From positions 1-29,345 of the IMG/VR virus record IMGVR_UViG_3300044535_003454: a stretch of DNA of 29,345 nt; one strand, written 5' to 3'. This DNA is from a virus. Below are positions 13,779-21,525 of this stretch, one piece after another; positions within the stretch are counted from its first letter, which is position 1, and each line of letters begins with the position of its first letter. The notes beneath the pieces are model-generated. The model worked only from the letters and a program-made list of their open reading frames with translations, did not search any database and was not told where the DNA came from. The translations under genes were made by a program, and so were the position numbers.

Positions 13779-14453
13779 TTACAACTTTGACCAAGTAAGA
13801 GGTCCAACAATACCGTCAGCCTTTAGCTTGTGTTTCTTTTGGAAAGCAACAACAGCAGCATGAGTTTTTGGACCAAATGGTCCAGGGGGATTTATTCCTA
13901 ATTTGTTTTGTAAGTAAAGTACATCTGGTCCTGCTAAAGCACCTTGTTTAAGCTCTTTGCCAGGATAGGGTCTTAATCCAGCAATAGGTGCAGCAGGTGT
14001 AACACTTGGCTGTGCAGGTGCAGCACTTGTAGGTGCTCCACGGAAAGCTTCGTAGTCAATGTTTCCAGCTCCCATGGTCGGTTTGCCTCCAACTCGGAAG
14101 GAAAAGTGAAGGTGTGCTCCATATCCGTTTTCTTTTCCAAGACCTGAACCACCAACTAGGCCAATAACCTGACCTTGTTTTACTGCCTGTCCTGGCTGCA
14201 CATCAATGCGTGAAAGGTGTAAATAGTCTGCGTTGTGGCCTGATGGAAAGTTTAGGAATATCATTCGACCTCCAGAACCAGTGAAAGTAGTAACAGTGCC
14301 CGACACTGTCCCATCAGCAACTGCCTTTACTGGTGTTCCAGTAGCAACCGCATAATCTACTCCAGGATTTAGCGAAGGCTTTGTCCTATTTTTGTGTCCA
14401 TTAAAGCTATCTGAAATTGATCCGCCATCTACTGGCCTAATCCAAGTTGTCAT
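13779..14453 (-). CDS. Endolysin: M23-type domain plus peptidoglycan-binding domain
   Basis: A 224-residue lysis enzyme. The M23 fold spans about residues 5-135 (GTPVKAVADG, YLHLSRIDVQPGQAV, GAHLHFSF with H114/H116), and a PG_binding_1 domain about 165-224 (LYLQNKLGINPPGPFGPKTH...DGIVGPLTW). The first zinc ligand, normally His in HxxxD, is Asn here (N29-P-G-V-D33), so catalysis or metal binding may be altered or another residue such as H20 may substitute. It would cut peptidoglycan peptide cross-links. AGGAG precedes the ATG, and it has its own promoter. Confidence 0.85.
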   Translation of the reverse strand: MTTWIRPVDGGSISDSFNGHKNRTKPSLNPGVDYAVATGTPVKAVADGTVSGTVTTFTGSGGRMIFLNFPSGHNADYLHLSRIDVQPGQAVKQGQVIGLVGGSGLGKENGYGAHLHFSFRVGGKPTMGAGNIDYEAFRGAPTSAAPAQPSVTPAAPIAGLRPYPGKELKQGALAGPDVLYLQNKLGINPPGPFGPKTHAAVVAFQKKHKLKADGIVGPLTWSKL

Positions 14454-14461
14454 ATTAAATC

Positions 14462-14530
14462 TCCTAAGTTTTCCATAATTATTTGGAATGTGTGTTGTTA
14501 CCGCTTTTCAGCGTACATTTTATTATAACA
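14462..14530 (-). promoter_or_regulatory. Promoter and structured leader of the endolysin gene
   Basis: TGT-TATAAT (14530-14522, minus) should start transcription near 14515. The leader holds CGCT-GAAA-AGCG, a GNRA hairpin, then TTCCA/TGGAA around an 8-nt loop ending just before AGGAG (about 14462). The hairpins may stabilise the message or delay translation. Confidence 0.6.
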
Positions 14531-14571
14531 TTAATAAATGAAAAATACTTCATATGTTTATTTATAAATAC

Positions 14572-14608
14572 AAAAATGCCCCACACAGAAAATTAATTCT
14601 ATGTGAGG
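14572..14608 (-). terminator. Intrinsic terminator of the second M23 gene
   Basis: On the minus strand CCTCACATAG (14608-14599) pairs with CTGTGTGGGG (14588-14579), 10 bp with two G-U pairs and a 10-nt loop. A TTTTT run (14576-14572) follows. It separates the two peptidase transcripts. Confidence 0.8.
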
Positions 14609-14632
14609 ACACTTAAGCATTAAACTATTTTT

Positions 14633-15286
14633 TTACTTATTTTTCTTTCCACCAAAACCAGGAACTGGATTAACAAGTTTAGCATCCTTGCCTGGCTTCT
14701 TTTTTGCAGCAAGGTGGCTTACATCAAGGCTTGGTGCTGCAGTAGAAAGAACTCCGTCATCTGGAGTTGCAACTGGAGCAGAGTCTCTTAGCTTTTCCCA
14801 AGCCATTACAGCTTCGACAAACTCAATTGGACTAACGAATCCCTTGCCGTTTAGATCCCAGCGGTGTGTCTTACCCTCTACAATTTCAAAGTGAAGGTGA
14901 CGGCCTGCTGAGGCTCCTGTGTTTCCCATAATGCCTAGAATGGTTCCAGCCTCAACTTTCTGACCAGTTTTAACCTTCAGAGAACCCTCTTCCATGTGGC
15001 CTGAGCGTGATACATACCACTTGCCATTAATCTTTGAGCGAATGTCTACGTAGTATCCGATGCCACCTAGAGAGCCATCAGAGTTTTTCAACTTTGAGGG
15101 ACCTGCATATACCACCGTTCCGTCGTGCCATGCTTCAATATAAATCTTTGGGTTACTGCCCCAAAGGTCCGTGCCATTATGATGCTTTTTGATTTTCTCT
15201 ATAGGATGCACCCTCCATCCAAAAGGACTTGTAATTTTCCAAGCCTTACCTTTTTTCCCGTCAATCGGGTATTGTGATTTTGCCAT
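14633..15286 (-). CDS. M23-family peptidase, complete metal site
   Basis: A 217-residue endopeptidase of the lysostaphin/LytM type. H36-N-G-T-D40 and H130-L-H132 (GRHLHFEI) bind zinc, and H97 (SGHMEEG) is the catalytic base. The C-terminal 60 residues are linker-like and Lys/Pro-rich, without a recognised wall-binding domain. It has no signal peptide, so it needs a holin or is a virion/late lysis protein. A TGA-TATAAT -10 (15320-15312) and AAGGAGG give it strong, separate expression. A terminator follows. Confidence 0.88.
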   Translation of the reverse strand: MAKSQYPIDGKKGKAWKITSPFGWRVHPIEKIKKHHNGTDLWGSNPKIYIEAWHDGTVVYAGPSKLKNSDGSLGGIGYYVDIRSKINGKWYVSRSGHMEEGSLKVKTGQKVEAGTILGIMGNTGASAGRHLHFEIVEGKTHRWDLNGKGFVSPIEFVEAVMAWEKLRDSAPVATPDDGVLSTAAPSLDVSHLAAKKKPGKDAKLVNPVPGFGGKKNK

Positions 15287-15311
15287 ATTAATATGACCTC
15301 CTTAAGATACT

Positions 15312-15320
15312 ATTATATCA
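15312..15320 (-). promoter_or_regulatory. Extended -10 of the second M23 gene
   Basis: The minus strand reads TGATATAAT. Transcription would begin near 15305, just before AAGGAGG and the ATG at 15286. Confidence 0.65.
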
Positions 15321-15322
15321 GT

Positions 15323-17236
15323 TTAATTAGGGTTTATCTCTTTGTATTTTTTGTAGAAAATATCTGCCCAAACGTCGTGAAACGAGCTTCCTGGGTGATG
15401 CCCGTCCTTAGCAAGAAGAGAGTACTTTTTTTGATAATACCTTTTTTTAGAATGATATTCTAGAACTTGAGCATTCATAAAATCTTCTTCATAAAAATTA
15501 AAACTTTCAAAGTCAGAAAGTAGGTCTAGAGAAAAATTGAGGTCATCCCCCGCAGCGTTTAGCTGCCCCCGCCAGCCTGGCACAACCGTTAGCCCATCGG
15601 CCTTAGTCCGTTTTTTATCAACTGGAAATTTAGTATCTATTTTTGAAAACTTTTTTGCCCAAGAAGCGGATATAAGAATAATCCCACTTGCCTTGCAAAA
15701 CATATCAAGATAAAAATAGCTTTTGTAGAATAAGGTGTTTATTGCATCAACATGTCTAAAAATATCTTTTTCGTCAACCCCCTGAAAAGATCTTTGCTCA
15801 CTAACATATTTAAGATCTCGACCAACATTTGGCAATAGAATAAAGATTGCTTTTGGGTTCCCAAAATCATGACAATATTTAAAGACTTGATCAATAGACT
15901 CTGTTATGCTATTTCCAGAGCGAGCAACATTAAAAAATGTGCCATCACCTAAATTATTATCCCTTTTTAGGTTTTGATAAAGCTTGTAAGACCAGGTGTC
16001 TTCTTTTTCTAATCCATCACCAGCAGTTATAGAGCATCCAGAAAATAGAAAATGGTCCTCCTTTAAATTTTTTTGAGGCAGGTCAGAGGCTGGGGCAATC
16101 GATCTTAAATGTTTAGATAGGCTTATTCTAAACCAATGGTTTCTAACGGTTTGCAAACTAATATTCTTTGGTGCCATTTCTTCATGATGATAAATTAATG
16201 ATAAGTCAAGGTCTTCTTCATCATCAGAATGTTTTTGATATAGCCCTTTTGCATTTATAAAAGGATTTTCTCCATATTTTTGATTATGAATTTCTAGCTG
16301 TTGTTTAAAAGAATACTCTGCTCCTATTTCAGCATAAAAATCTTCAATTTTTCTTGATAAATTTTCTAAAGAGACAAAAGAATTTTTTCCATACAAGATT
16401 AAATTGCATACCTCTAAAAACATTACCTTATCATCAAAGGCAGTTTTTTTAATTGGCTTATTGTCAAAAACTACCCACCACCTAGGATTTTTAATGTCTA
16501 AATCTTTTTCGTTTTGCTTTTTAAAAAGAACCATATTGTTAAAGGTGGGAGAGGCAACATCATACCCATTACAATAGGTAACAACGGATAGCTCTAAGTT
16601 TCCAAAGGCCTCATTATGATAGTCTGGAAGCTGTATATCTTTTAAATATTCTGTAGAGGCAAATAAAAAATTTCCAAAAACGTAATAATTGTTAAAATAT
16701 TTTTGATTAATAAGCCTGTTTTTTGTTAGCCATCCAACCTCATCAATATATGGATTATGGCCCTCTGTTAAAGAATAGTCATCAAACTGATAATAATAAT
16801 TATTAAAAAGATAAATGTCTGCAATTATGTTATAGTTAGGAGCTTTGCTTTTTTCAACTAAGTCATTAGAAATTATTGTTTTTTTATTTTTTAACATTAA
16901 CTTTCTAAGATCAGAAATTAAAATTTTGTCCCAGCCTTTTAAAAATTTTGTATATGAGTCTATTTGCAAAAAGTAGTTTTCATTTTCAACCATCTTACTT
17001 AGCTTAGCCCTAATTTTAAGTGTCCCAGGAGTTTTGGCATTGTCTAAATTTGAAGAGTATTGAATAGTTTTTATTTTATTTTTAATTTCAGATAAGTCTG
17101 GATTTTTTTCATATTGTAAAGAAATTGCAAAAGAAATATTTTCTGGGGCCTCTGCATTATCCAAGCATTCCCTAATTGTGTCTAAAAGATTTGGATTTTC
17201 TAATGCTGTAATTGATACCAAGATTTTTTCAGACAC
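15323..17236 (-). CDS. Fusion of GT60-like glycosyltransferase and SGNH hydrolase
   Basis: A 637-residue two-domain protein. Residues 1-240 match the GT60/GlcNAc-transferase pattern: ILVSITALENPNLLDTIREC at the start, YFLQIDSYTKFLKGWDKIL (88-106, with IDS at the metal site) and FGNLELSVVTYCNGYDVASP (211-230). After a linker, residues 395-637 form an SGNH hydrolase: S402 in GCSITAGDG, G441/N442, N470 in LLPNVGRD, and D611/H614 in DGHHPG. GT60 enzymes add GlcNAc to hydroxyproline; SGNH enzymes add or remove acyl groups. Coupling both suggests a transferred sugar that is then acylated or deacylated. Confidence 0.75.
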   Translation of the reverse strand: MSEKILVSITALENPNLLDTIRECLDNAEAPENISFAISLQYEKNPDLSEIKNKIKTIQYSSNLDNAKTPGTLKIRAKLSKMVENENYFLQIDSYTKFLKGWDKILISDLRKLMLKNKKTIISNDLVEKSKAPNYNIIADIYLFNNYYYQFDDYSLTEGHNPYIDEVGWLTKNRLINQKYFNNYYVFGNFLFASTEYLKDIQLPDYHNEAFGNLELSVVTYCNGYDVASPTFNNMVLFKKQNEKDLDIKNPRWWVVFDNKPIKKTAFDDKVMFLEVCNLILYGKNSFVSLENLSRKIEDFYAEIGAEYSFKQQLEIHNQKYGENPFINAKGLYQKHSDDEEDLDLSLIYHHEEMAPKNISLQTVRNHWFRISLSKHLRSIAPASDLPQKNLKEDHFLFSGCSITAGDGLEKEDTWSYKLYQNLKRDNNLGDGTFFNVARSGNSITESIDQVFKYCHDFGNPKAIFILLPNVGRDLKYVSEQRSFQGVDEKDIFRHVDAINTLFYKSYFYLDMFCKASGIILISASWAKKFSKIDTKFPVDKKRTKADGLTVVPGWRGQLNAAGDDLNFSLDLLSDFESFNFYEEDFMNAQVLEYHSKKRYYQKKYSLLAKDGHHPGSSFHDVWADIFYKKYKEINPN

Positions 17237-17886
17237 TAAACTTCTCCAGTAGAATCAAACATATCTTTTCTATTGTGATACCAATGTGGCATAGAGTACC
17301 TAAACCCATCAGTTATTGGGTGTACCTCATGAATGTATAAAAAGTTTGATGGGAAAAATATAATGCTTCCCGATTCAGGCTTAATCTTTACCTTAGAGTT
17401 TACAAACTCAATCTCTCCGCCATCATAATTATCATTAAGATACATAACGCTAGATAAAACACGGCTGCTTACGCCCTGGTCTTGGTGTGCTGGCAAATGC
17501 CCAGTTTTTCCATATCTTAGCAAATGAATACTTTGTTCACGATTCTTAATGTTTTGCCCAGCATATGGATATAACATCTTAGAGTAGTGATCAAATGCAG
17601 AATCTAGAGCATCGTACATGGCTTGTGTAGCTTCAAACATTTCTTTGTAGTAATAGTCATTAGGGCTTATGTGTATTGGCTCTGGGAAAAATTTTTGATC
17701 ATTAAAGTGTAAATCTCCATAGGTCCATGGCGTCCAGCCCTCTACATCGGTAGGATTTTTCCCATGCTCACCTGCCAAAAATCTTTCATCAACTTCGTTT
17801 ACAAGATCTATAATTCTTTGAGGACTTTTAATTACATTTTTATAACAAACAAGACCTAGGTCTAAAACATCATAGGATAGCGACAT
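17236..17886 (-). CDS. 2OG-Fe(II) oxygenase, prolyl-4-hydroxylase-like
   Basis: A 216-residue dioxygenase with an intact site: H134-Q-D136 (LPAHQDQ), H186 (YIHEVHP) and R196 (GFRYSMP). The VMYLNDNYDGGEIEF core and SIIFFPSN strand are as in P4H relatives. The N-terminal 60 residues form a helical cap. It directly precedes the GT60-SGNH fusion, sharing a base (stop/start overlap), so the two are probably made together and may act on one substrate. Confidence 0.85.
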   Translation of the reverse strand: MSLSYDVLDLGLVCYKNVIKSPQRIIDLVNEVDERFLAGEHGKNPTDVEGWTPWTYGDLHFNDQKFFPEPIHISPNDYYYKEMFEATQAMYDALDSAFDHYSKMLYPYAGQNIKNREQSIHLLRYGKTGHLPAHQDQGVSSRVLSSVMYLNDNYDGGEIEFVNSKVKIKPESGSIIFFPSNFLYIHEVHPITDGFRYSMPHWYHNRKDMFDSTGEV

Positions 17887-17889
17887 TTT

Positions 17890-18498
17890 TTATTCTCCGT
17901 CTAAAATTGCGTATGGGTGACTCATTGCTTTCCACTCACGAGTTTCTTCTTTAGAGTGAAAGTCTGGATCAGCATGGTCAGGAATAGATGTGTGCATGTA
18001 AAGAGCTGTTTGTCTTTGCCCAGAAGTAATCTCTGTAATACCGTGGATATATTCTGAGCCAGCACTTGGGAAAAACACTGCAGAATATTTTTTTGGTTTG
18101 TATTCAAAGTTTTGGTTTGGGAAATATATAAGTCCCCCCTCATATTCTGATGGGTCGCTTAAGTAAATAATTGTGCTAAACTCAATAAATGATTCTGGAT
18201 CTTGAGCATCTAGGTGAAGACCACCTCTGCTTCCTGGTGTCCACAAAGATCCAAAAGACTTAAACACATAAATAGGATTTACAAAGCCATTTTGTTCTTG
18301 ATGAACAGTGTTTGATTTGTGACCATACTTAATTAATAAATCCATTACACGTTTGTTATATGGAAAGGCTGTTCCTCCAAACCTTTCTTTATAATATTCT
18401 GGGTATGGGTTGATTTCAGATGGAAACAACTGCTCTTCGATTAAGACTGAAGCATCTTCTGGCGTAATAAAATTATCAACAATATGGATTCTGTGCAT
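17890..18498 (-). CDS. 2OG-Fe(II) oxygenase, prolyl-4-hydroxylase-like
   Basis: A 202-residue dioxygenase with H95-L-D97 (GLHLDAQD), H152 (YIHGITE) and R162 (GQRQTAL). IIYLSDPSEYEGGLIYFPNQ is the family core. The start is set at 18498, which has AAGGAG in front of it; the ATG at 18546 lies in the upstream gene. A promoter on the end of the GT60-like gene can express it separately. It sits 3 nt before the next oxygenase, so the pair is co-translated. Confidence 0.85.
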   Translation of the reverse strand: MHRIHIVDNFITPEDASVLIEEQLFPSEINPYPEYYKERFGGTAFPYNKRVMDLLIKYGHKSNTVHQEQNGFVNPIYVFKSFGSLWTPGSRGGLHLDAQDPESFIEFSTIIYLSDPSEYEGGLIYFPNQNFEYKPKKYSAVFFPSAGSEYIHGITEITSGQRQTALYMHTSIPDHADPDFHSKEETREWKAMSHPYAILDGE

Positions 18499-18514
18499 TT
18501 TTCTCCTTAATAAA

Positions 18515-18523
18515 ATTATATCA
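18515..18523 (-). promoter_or_regulatory. Extended -10 built on the stop codon of the upstream gene
   Basis: The minus strand reads TGATATAAT, where TGA (18523-18521) is the stop codon of the gene at 18521-19339. Initiation near 18508 would give a 10-nt leader with AAGGAG before the ATG at 18498. Confidence 0.6.
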
Positions 18524-19339
18524 GAAAATGCCATTGACAGGATCAATAAATTTTCTAGAATCTATATCGTGAAAGCTTAATGAGGTATGGCTATAAGATA
18601 CGTCATTATTTTCATACGGAAGCCTGTGAATTGTTTCAGCATTTAGACCATAATGAGCTAGGAATTCTTTGGGTGCTTTTTTTAACTCATCTACAACAAG
18701 ATTGTAATTATGATCTAAAGAAAAAATAGTATACTTATTTTCTAAAGTTCTGGCTAATAGGTCTGTATAAAAATCTGATGGGGCAGAAAAAATTTTTACT
18801 CCTGTTTTAAATAAAGCTAAGGATGCTGCCTCTTCTTCTCCGTGATACTTTACGTCAATTGGGAACGCCTGCCTTAAAAAATCGGTCTTGCCAAAAACAA
18901 AATTTCTATCTATAAAGTTAGACTCTAAAAAATCCAAAGAAAATACTTTGTTTTGCTGGAGAAAGAAAAGATTTTTTTGAATTAATTTTAGCTGGCCAGC
19001 TCCAGAAACAACAGCTTTTTTGTCTTGCAAAAAATTAATTAAACACTTATCCCAATCTTTAGAAACAATTACATCATCAGAGATAAGCAAAAAATATCTA
19101 AAAGAAGACTGGCTAAGCTCAGAAGTTTTATACGATATAGGGCTAACAAGACTGTCCCAATAAACATGTTCGTATTTTACTTTATTTAAATATTTTTTAT
19201 CTTCAAAAAGGTTATCTCTTTTTAGATTGTGCTGATCTTTTATTGATATAAAAATATCGCTAACAGTGTTTTCAATTAAAGAATCTACAACCCTTTTTAA
19301 ATTTTTATTTTTGTAAGAATAGATCAGGGCGTGAATCAT
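18521..19339 (-). CDS. GT60-like glycosyltransferase
   Basis: A 272-residue single-domain protein. MIHALIYSYKNKNLKRVVDS matches the start of GT60/GlcNAc-transferase domains. SFRYFLLISDDVIVSKDWDKCL (about 78-100) corresponds to their YYLQIDSHMRFVPGWD, with SDD at the metal site. KYHGEEEAASLALFKTGVKIFSAP (about 166-189) matches the GEE-x-A-x-x-L-x-x-x-G-x-x-I-F-S-P segment. It is more distant from the fusion protein at 15323 than a recent duplicate would be. It sits upstream of two P4H-like oxygenases. Confidence 0.65.
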   Translation of the reverse strand: MIHALIYSYKNKNLKRVVDSLIENTVSDIFISIKDQHNLKRDNLFEDKKYLNKVKYEHVYWDSLVSPISYKTSELSQSSFRYFLLISDDVIVSKDWDKCLINFLQDKKAVVSGAGQLKLIQKNLFFLQQNKVFSLDFLESNFIDRNFVFGKTDFLRQAFPIDVKYHGEEEAASLALFKTGVKIFSAPSDFYTDLLARTLENKYTIFSLDHNYNLVVDELKKAPKEFLAHYGLNAETIHRLPYENNDVSYSHTSLSFHDIDSRKFIDPVNGIF

Positions 19340-20085
19340 TTAGAGTTTCTTTCTTTTGAAGCTCCAAAGAATTTTTTACGCCATGTGGTTTTTTTATAGT
19401 ATCCGTAAATTAAAGATCTTCTGTTTTCTGCCATAAGCTCTTGTCTGTCAAGGTCTTTTTCATTATTGATAACTTCAGACTCCCAGCTATCTCTTTTAAA
19501 TGGTATGATTTGCATAATGGGCGTTCCTTTTGGAATTGTGCCCTGAAAATTTCTTTTTAAAAAAAATGCAATAAAAACTGGTAAACCCCAGATGTCTGAT
19601 TCTACAATTCCAGACTGGACATAGAAAGGTAGATCATATCTGTTCATGGGGTGTGTAATCAAAACAGAGTATCCTGGCGGCGTTTCGTAATACCAGTTCA
19701 TTCTCCAGCCGTAGTGAATAGGGTGACAGTTATCTGGCACAACGATGTCTATGATTGGTCTTTTGTCAACCAACATAACGTCTCCGCCCCAAGAAAGTGA
19801 TGGCTTTCCGCTTTCATCTAGGCTAACATGCAAGTCATCTTCAAGCAAGTATAAATATCCTGCTGTGGTTGCATCAAAAAATGGCATACACATTTTTGTA
19901 GACACCTGAGCTCCATCAGTGCCAAGGTTGTTTGTTGGAGAAAGCGTTATTTCGTTATTAGATCTTTCAAACTTAGACAAGCTTTTATACCATTCTGGTA
20001 TATGCTTTACTGCTGGTTGGGGACTAGTTAATATACCCTCAGATCCTAAAAAAGCTGGGAAAAACTTAATTTTTAAAGGATTCAC
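19336..20085 (-). CDS. Phage protein of unknown function, tandem paralogue A
   Basis: A 249-residue protein clearly related to the next gene upstream. Shared marks are IPEWYKSL, a KMCMPFFDATTAGYLYLLEDDLHV block (about 65-88), the short SLSWGGD, a SVLITHPMNRYDLPF stretch, and a GTIPKGTPIMQIIPFKRDSWE end (about 195-215). I have seen similar proteins listed as hypothetical in marine phages; no function is known to me. The PKGTPIxQxIPxKR motif resembles a beta barrel edge of dUTPase or cupin folds, but that is only an impression. It overlaps both neighbours by ATGA. Confidence 0.65.
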   Translation of the reverse strand: MNPLKIKFFPAFLGSEGILTSPQPAVKHIPEWYKSLSKFERSNNEITLSPTNNLGTDGAQVSTKMCMPFFDATTAGYLYLLEDDLHVSLDESGKPSLSWGGDVMLVDKRPIIDIVVPDNCHPIHYGWRMNWYYETPPGYSVLITHPMNRYDLPFYVQSGIVESDIWGLPVFIAFFLKRNFQGTIPKGTPIMQIIPFKRDSWESEVINNEKDLDRQELMAENRRSLIYGYYKKTTWRKKFFGASKERNSK

Positions 20086-20801
20086 TTAAAAGTTTTCCTA
20101 GCTCTGTAAAAAAGTTTATATCCATTTGTAAAAACAGACCTTACGGAAAGTCTTTGTTTTGTAAAAATAGCTTCTGATTTTTCAACAGATGCAATTTCTT
20201 TTTGCCAAGAATCTCTTTTTATTGGGATTGCTTGAATAAGAGGAGTTCCTTTTTTAATTACACCCTTAAAATCTTTCTTTACCCAAAAAGAAAGATGCCC
20301 GTCAGTAATAAAGGCATCTGTATCAACAATTGCCTGAAGTGCAGTAAGTGGGCTAGAGTCAGTATAGGGAGGGTTTAAGAATATTGTGCTGTAACCCTTT
20401 GGAGTCCCTACTGCAAAAAATGGAAAAACTCTTAAAAGATCTTTGTGGTATAAGTCTTTGTCAAACGGCATATGCTCGTATTGTTGCTTATCGTGTGTTG
20501 CAAACATGTCTCCTTGGTGAGATAGCAGACCTGCTGGAATTGACCAACTTAGCCTTTCTGGATTAGTTGCATCAAGATAAATGTCGCAAGGTGCTGTAAT
20601 CATGTATCCAGCAGTCATCAAATCAAAAATAGGCATGCACTTTTTAACAGTGCTTCCAATTTGGCCAAATGCCAGTCCGCCAGTTTCTATAACGGATGGA
20701 GTCTTTTTATACCATTCTGGCAAAAACTTATAAGCTGGCTCAGGCTCCATAGAAAATGCCTTGGTCTCTTCGTTAAACGGATAAAACCTAATTTTCTTCA
20801 T
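20082..20801 (-). CDS. Phage protein of unknown function, tandem paralogue B
   Basis: A 239-residue paralogue of the gene at 19336. It shares LPEWYKKTP, TVKKCMPIFDLMTAGYMITAPCDIYLD (about 52-78), LSWSIPAG, STIFLNPPYTDSSP, and FKGVIKKGTPLIQAIPIKRDSWQKE (about 186-210). The spacing of motifs is the same, so they arose by tandem duplication and then diverged. AAGGAA precedes the ATG. Its start overlaps the end of the upstream gene by 14 nt. Confidence 0.65.
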   Translation of the reverse strand: MKKIRFYPFNEETKAFSMEPEPAYKFLPEWYKKTPSVIETGGLAFGQIGSTVKKCMPIFDLMTAGYMITAPCDIYLDATNPERLSWSIPAGLLSHQGDMFATHDKQQYEHMPFDKDLYHKDLLRVFPFFAVGTPKGYSTIFLNPPYTDSSPLTALQAIVDTDAFITDGHLSFWVKKDFKGVIKKGTPLIQAIPIKRDSWQKEIASVEKSEAIFTKQRLSVRSVFTNGYKLFYRARKTFK

Positions 20802-21438
20802 AAAAATTCCTTATCTTTTCTATAAGTATATCACTTAGCAGCATCTTTATGTCGAACATGGCGACCCCTTTATCAATTTTACCAAAAGACTCTTGCTTCA
20901 TATGTGGACCAATCTTTTTAAACCTAAAAGGAATAAAGTGAGGCTCTACGTACTTTGTGCTGCGGTCATGTTTATTATAAAAAACAGTATTTTCATAGAT
21001 CCTAAAAGGAGACCACTCGTCAGGCTGGCAAAAAGATGCCTCAATATTTTCGTCTAAAAACCAGGGGGCATAAAAAAGATATGGCTGGTCAAAGCACTCA
21101 GGGTCTTCTGGATACTCTTGTCTAGTTTGATAATACTGTCTCATATGTGGTCTATCAATATTAATAAAACCATCGGTAGAATCTAGCAAAAATATTTGTG
21201 CATGATTTCTTTGCCTTAAAGTAACAAGATTATCTTTTATTGATACTAGATCTGGTCTTGGGTATAGCTCTTGAACATATCTATTTATTGGCTTAATTAT
21301 TGATTCATTAAAGTTATCATGATTAATGGCTTGATAATTTTGCCACTTATCTGGGATAAGCGATGCCCTTCCTATTTCTAAAAAGTTAGGGTCATATGAA
21401 TTATACCAAACATTAAAATCATCATCTTCTATAGCCAT
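20788..21438 (-). CDS. Protein of unknown function
   Basis: A 216-residue soluble protein, rich in Tyr, Phe, Asp and Pro. It has an acidic start (MAIEDDDFNVWYNSYDP), a central IFLLDSTDGFINIDRPHMRQYYQ segment and a helical C-terminus (DIKMLLSDILIEKIRNFYEE). It shows no clear active-site pattern; H/D residues near 120-140 and the PHFIPFRFKK strand are compatible with a beta-barrel enzyme but prove nothing. AGGAG lies before the ATG. It is the first protein gene after the tRNA-Thr/Met pair, possibly on the same transcript. Confidence 0.6.
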   Translation of the reverse strand: MAIEDDDFNVWYNSYDPNFLEIGRASLIPDKWQNYQAINHDNFNESIIKPINRYVQELYPRPDLVSIKDNLVTLRQRNHAQIFLLDSTDGFINIDRPHMRQYYQTRQEYPEDPECFDQPYLFYAPWFLDENIEASFCQPDEWSPFRIYENTVFYNKHDRSTKYVEPHFIPFRFKKIGPHMKQESFGKIDKGVAMFDIKMLLSDILIEKIRNFYEEN

Positions 21439-21452
21439 TTTTCTCCTATCAG

Positions 21453-21524
21453 AGCCTCCTGTCAGGATTGAACTGACGACCTACGCATTACAAGTGCGTT
21501 GCTCTACCACTGAGCTAAAGAGGC
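21453..21524 (-). tRNA. tRNA-Thr(UGU)
   Basis: The minus strand folds into a complete cloverleaf. The acceptor GCCTCTT/AGGAGGC has one G-U pair. The D arm is GCTCAGTGGTAGAGC. The anticodon stem ACGCA/TGCGT encloses the loop CTTGTAA (anticodon TGT), and the T arm GTCAG/CTGAC encloses TTCAATC. No CCA is encoded. It lies 1 nt after tRNA-Met. Confidence 0.95.
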
Positions 21525-21525
21525 G

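Noticed and set aside
13771-13789. Inverted repeat AAAGTT/AACTTT at the end of the endolysin gene as a terminator.
   Set aside because: Only 6 AT-rich pairs and no T-run on the minus strand.
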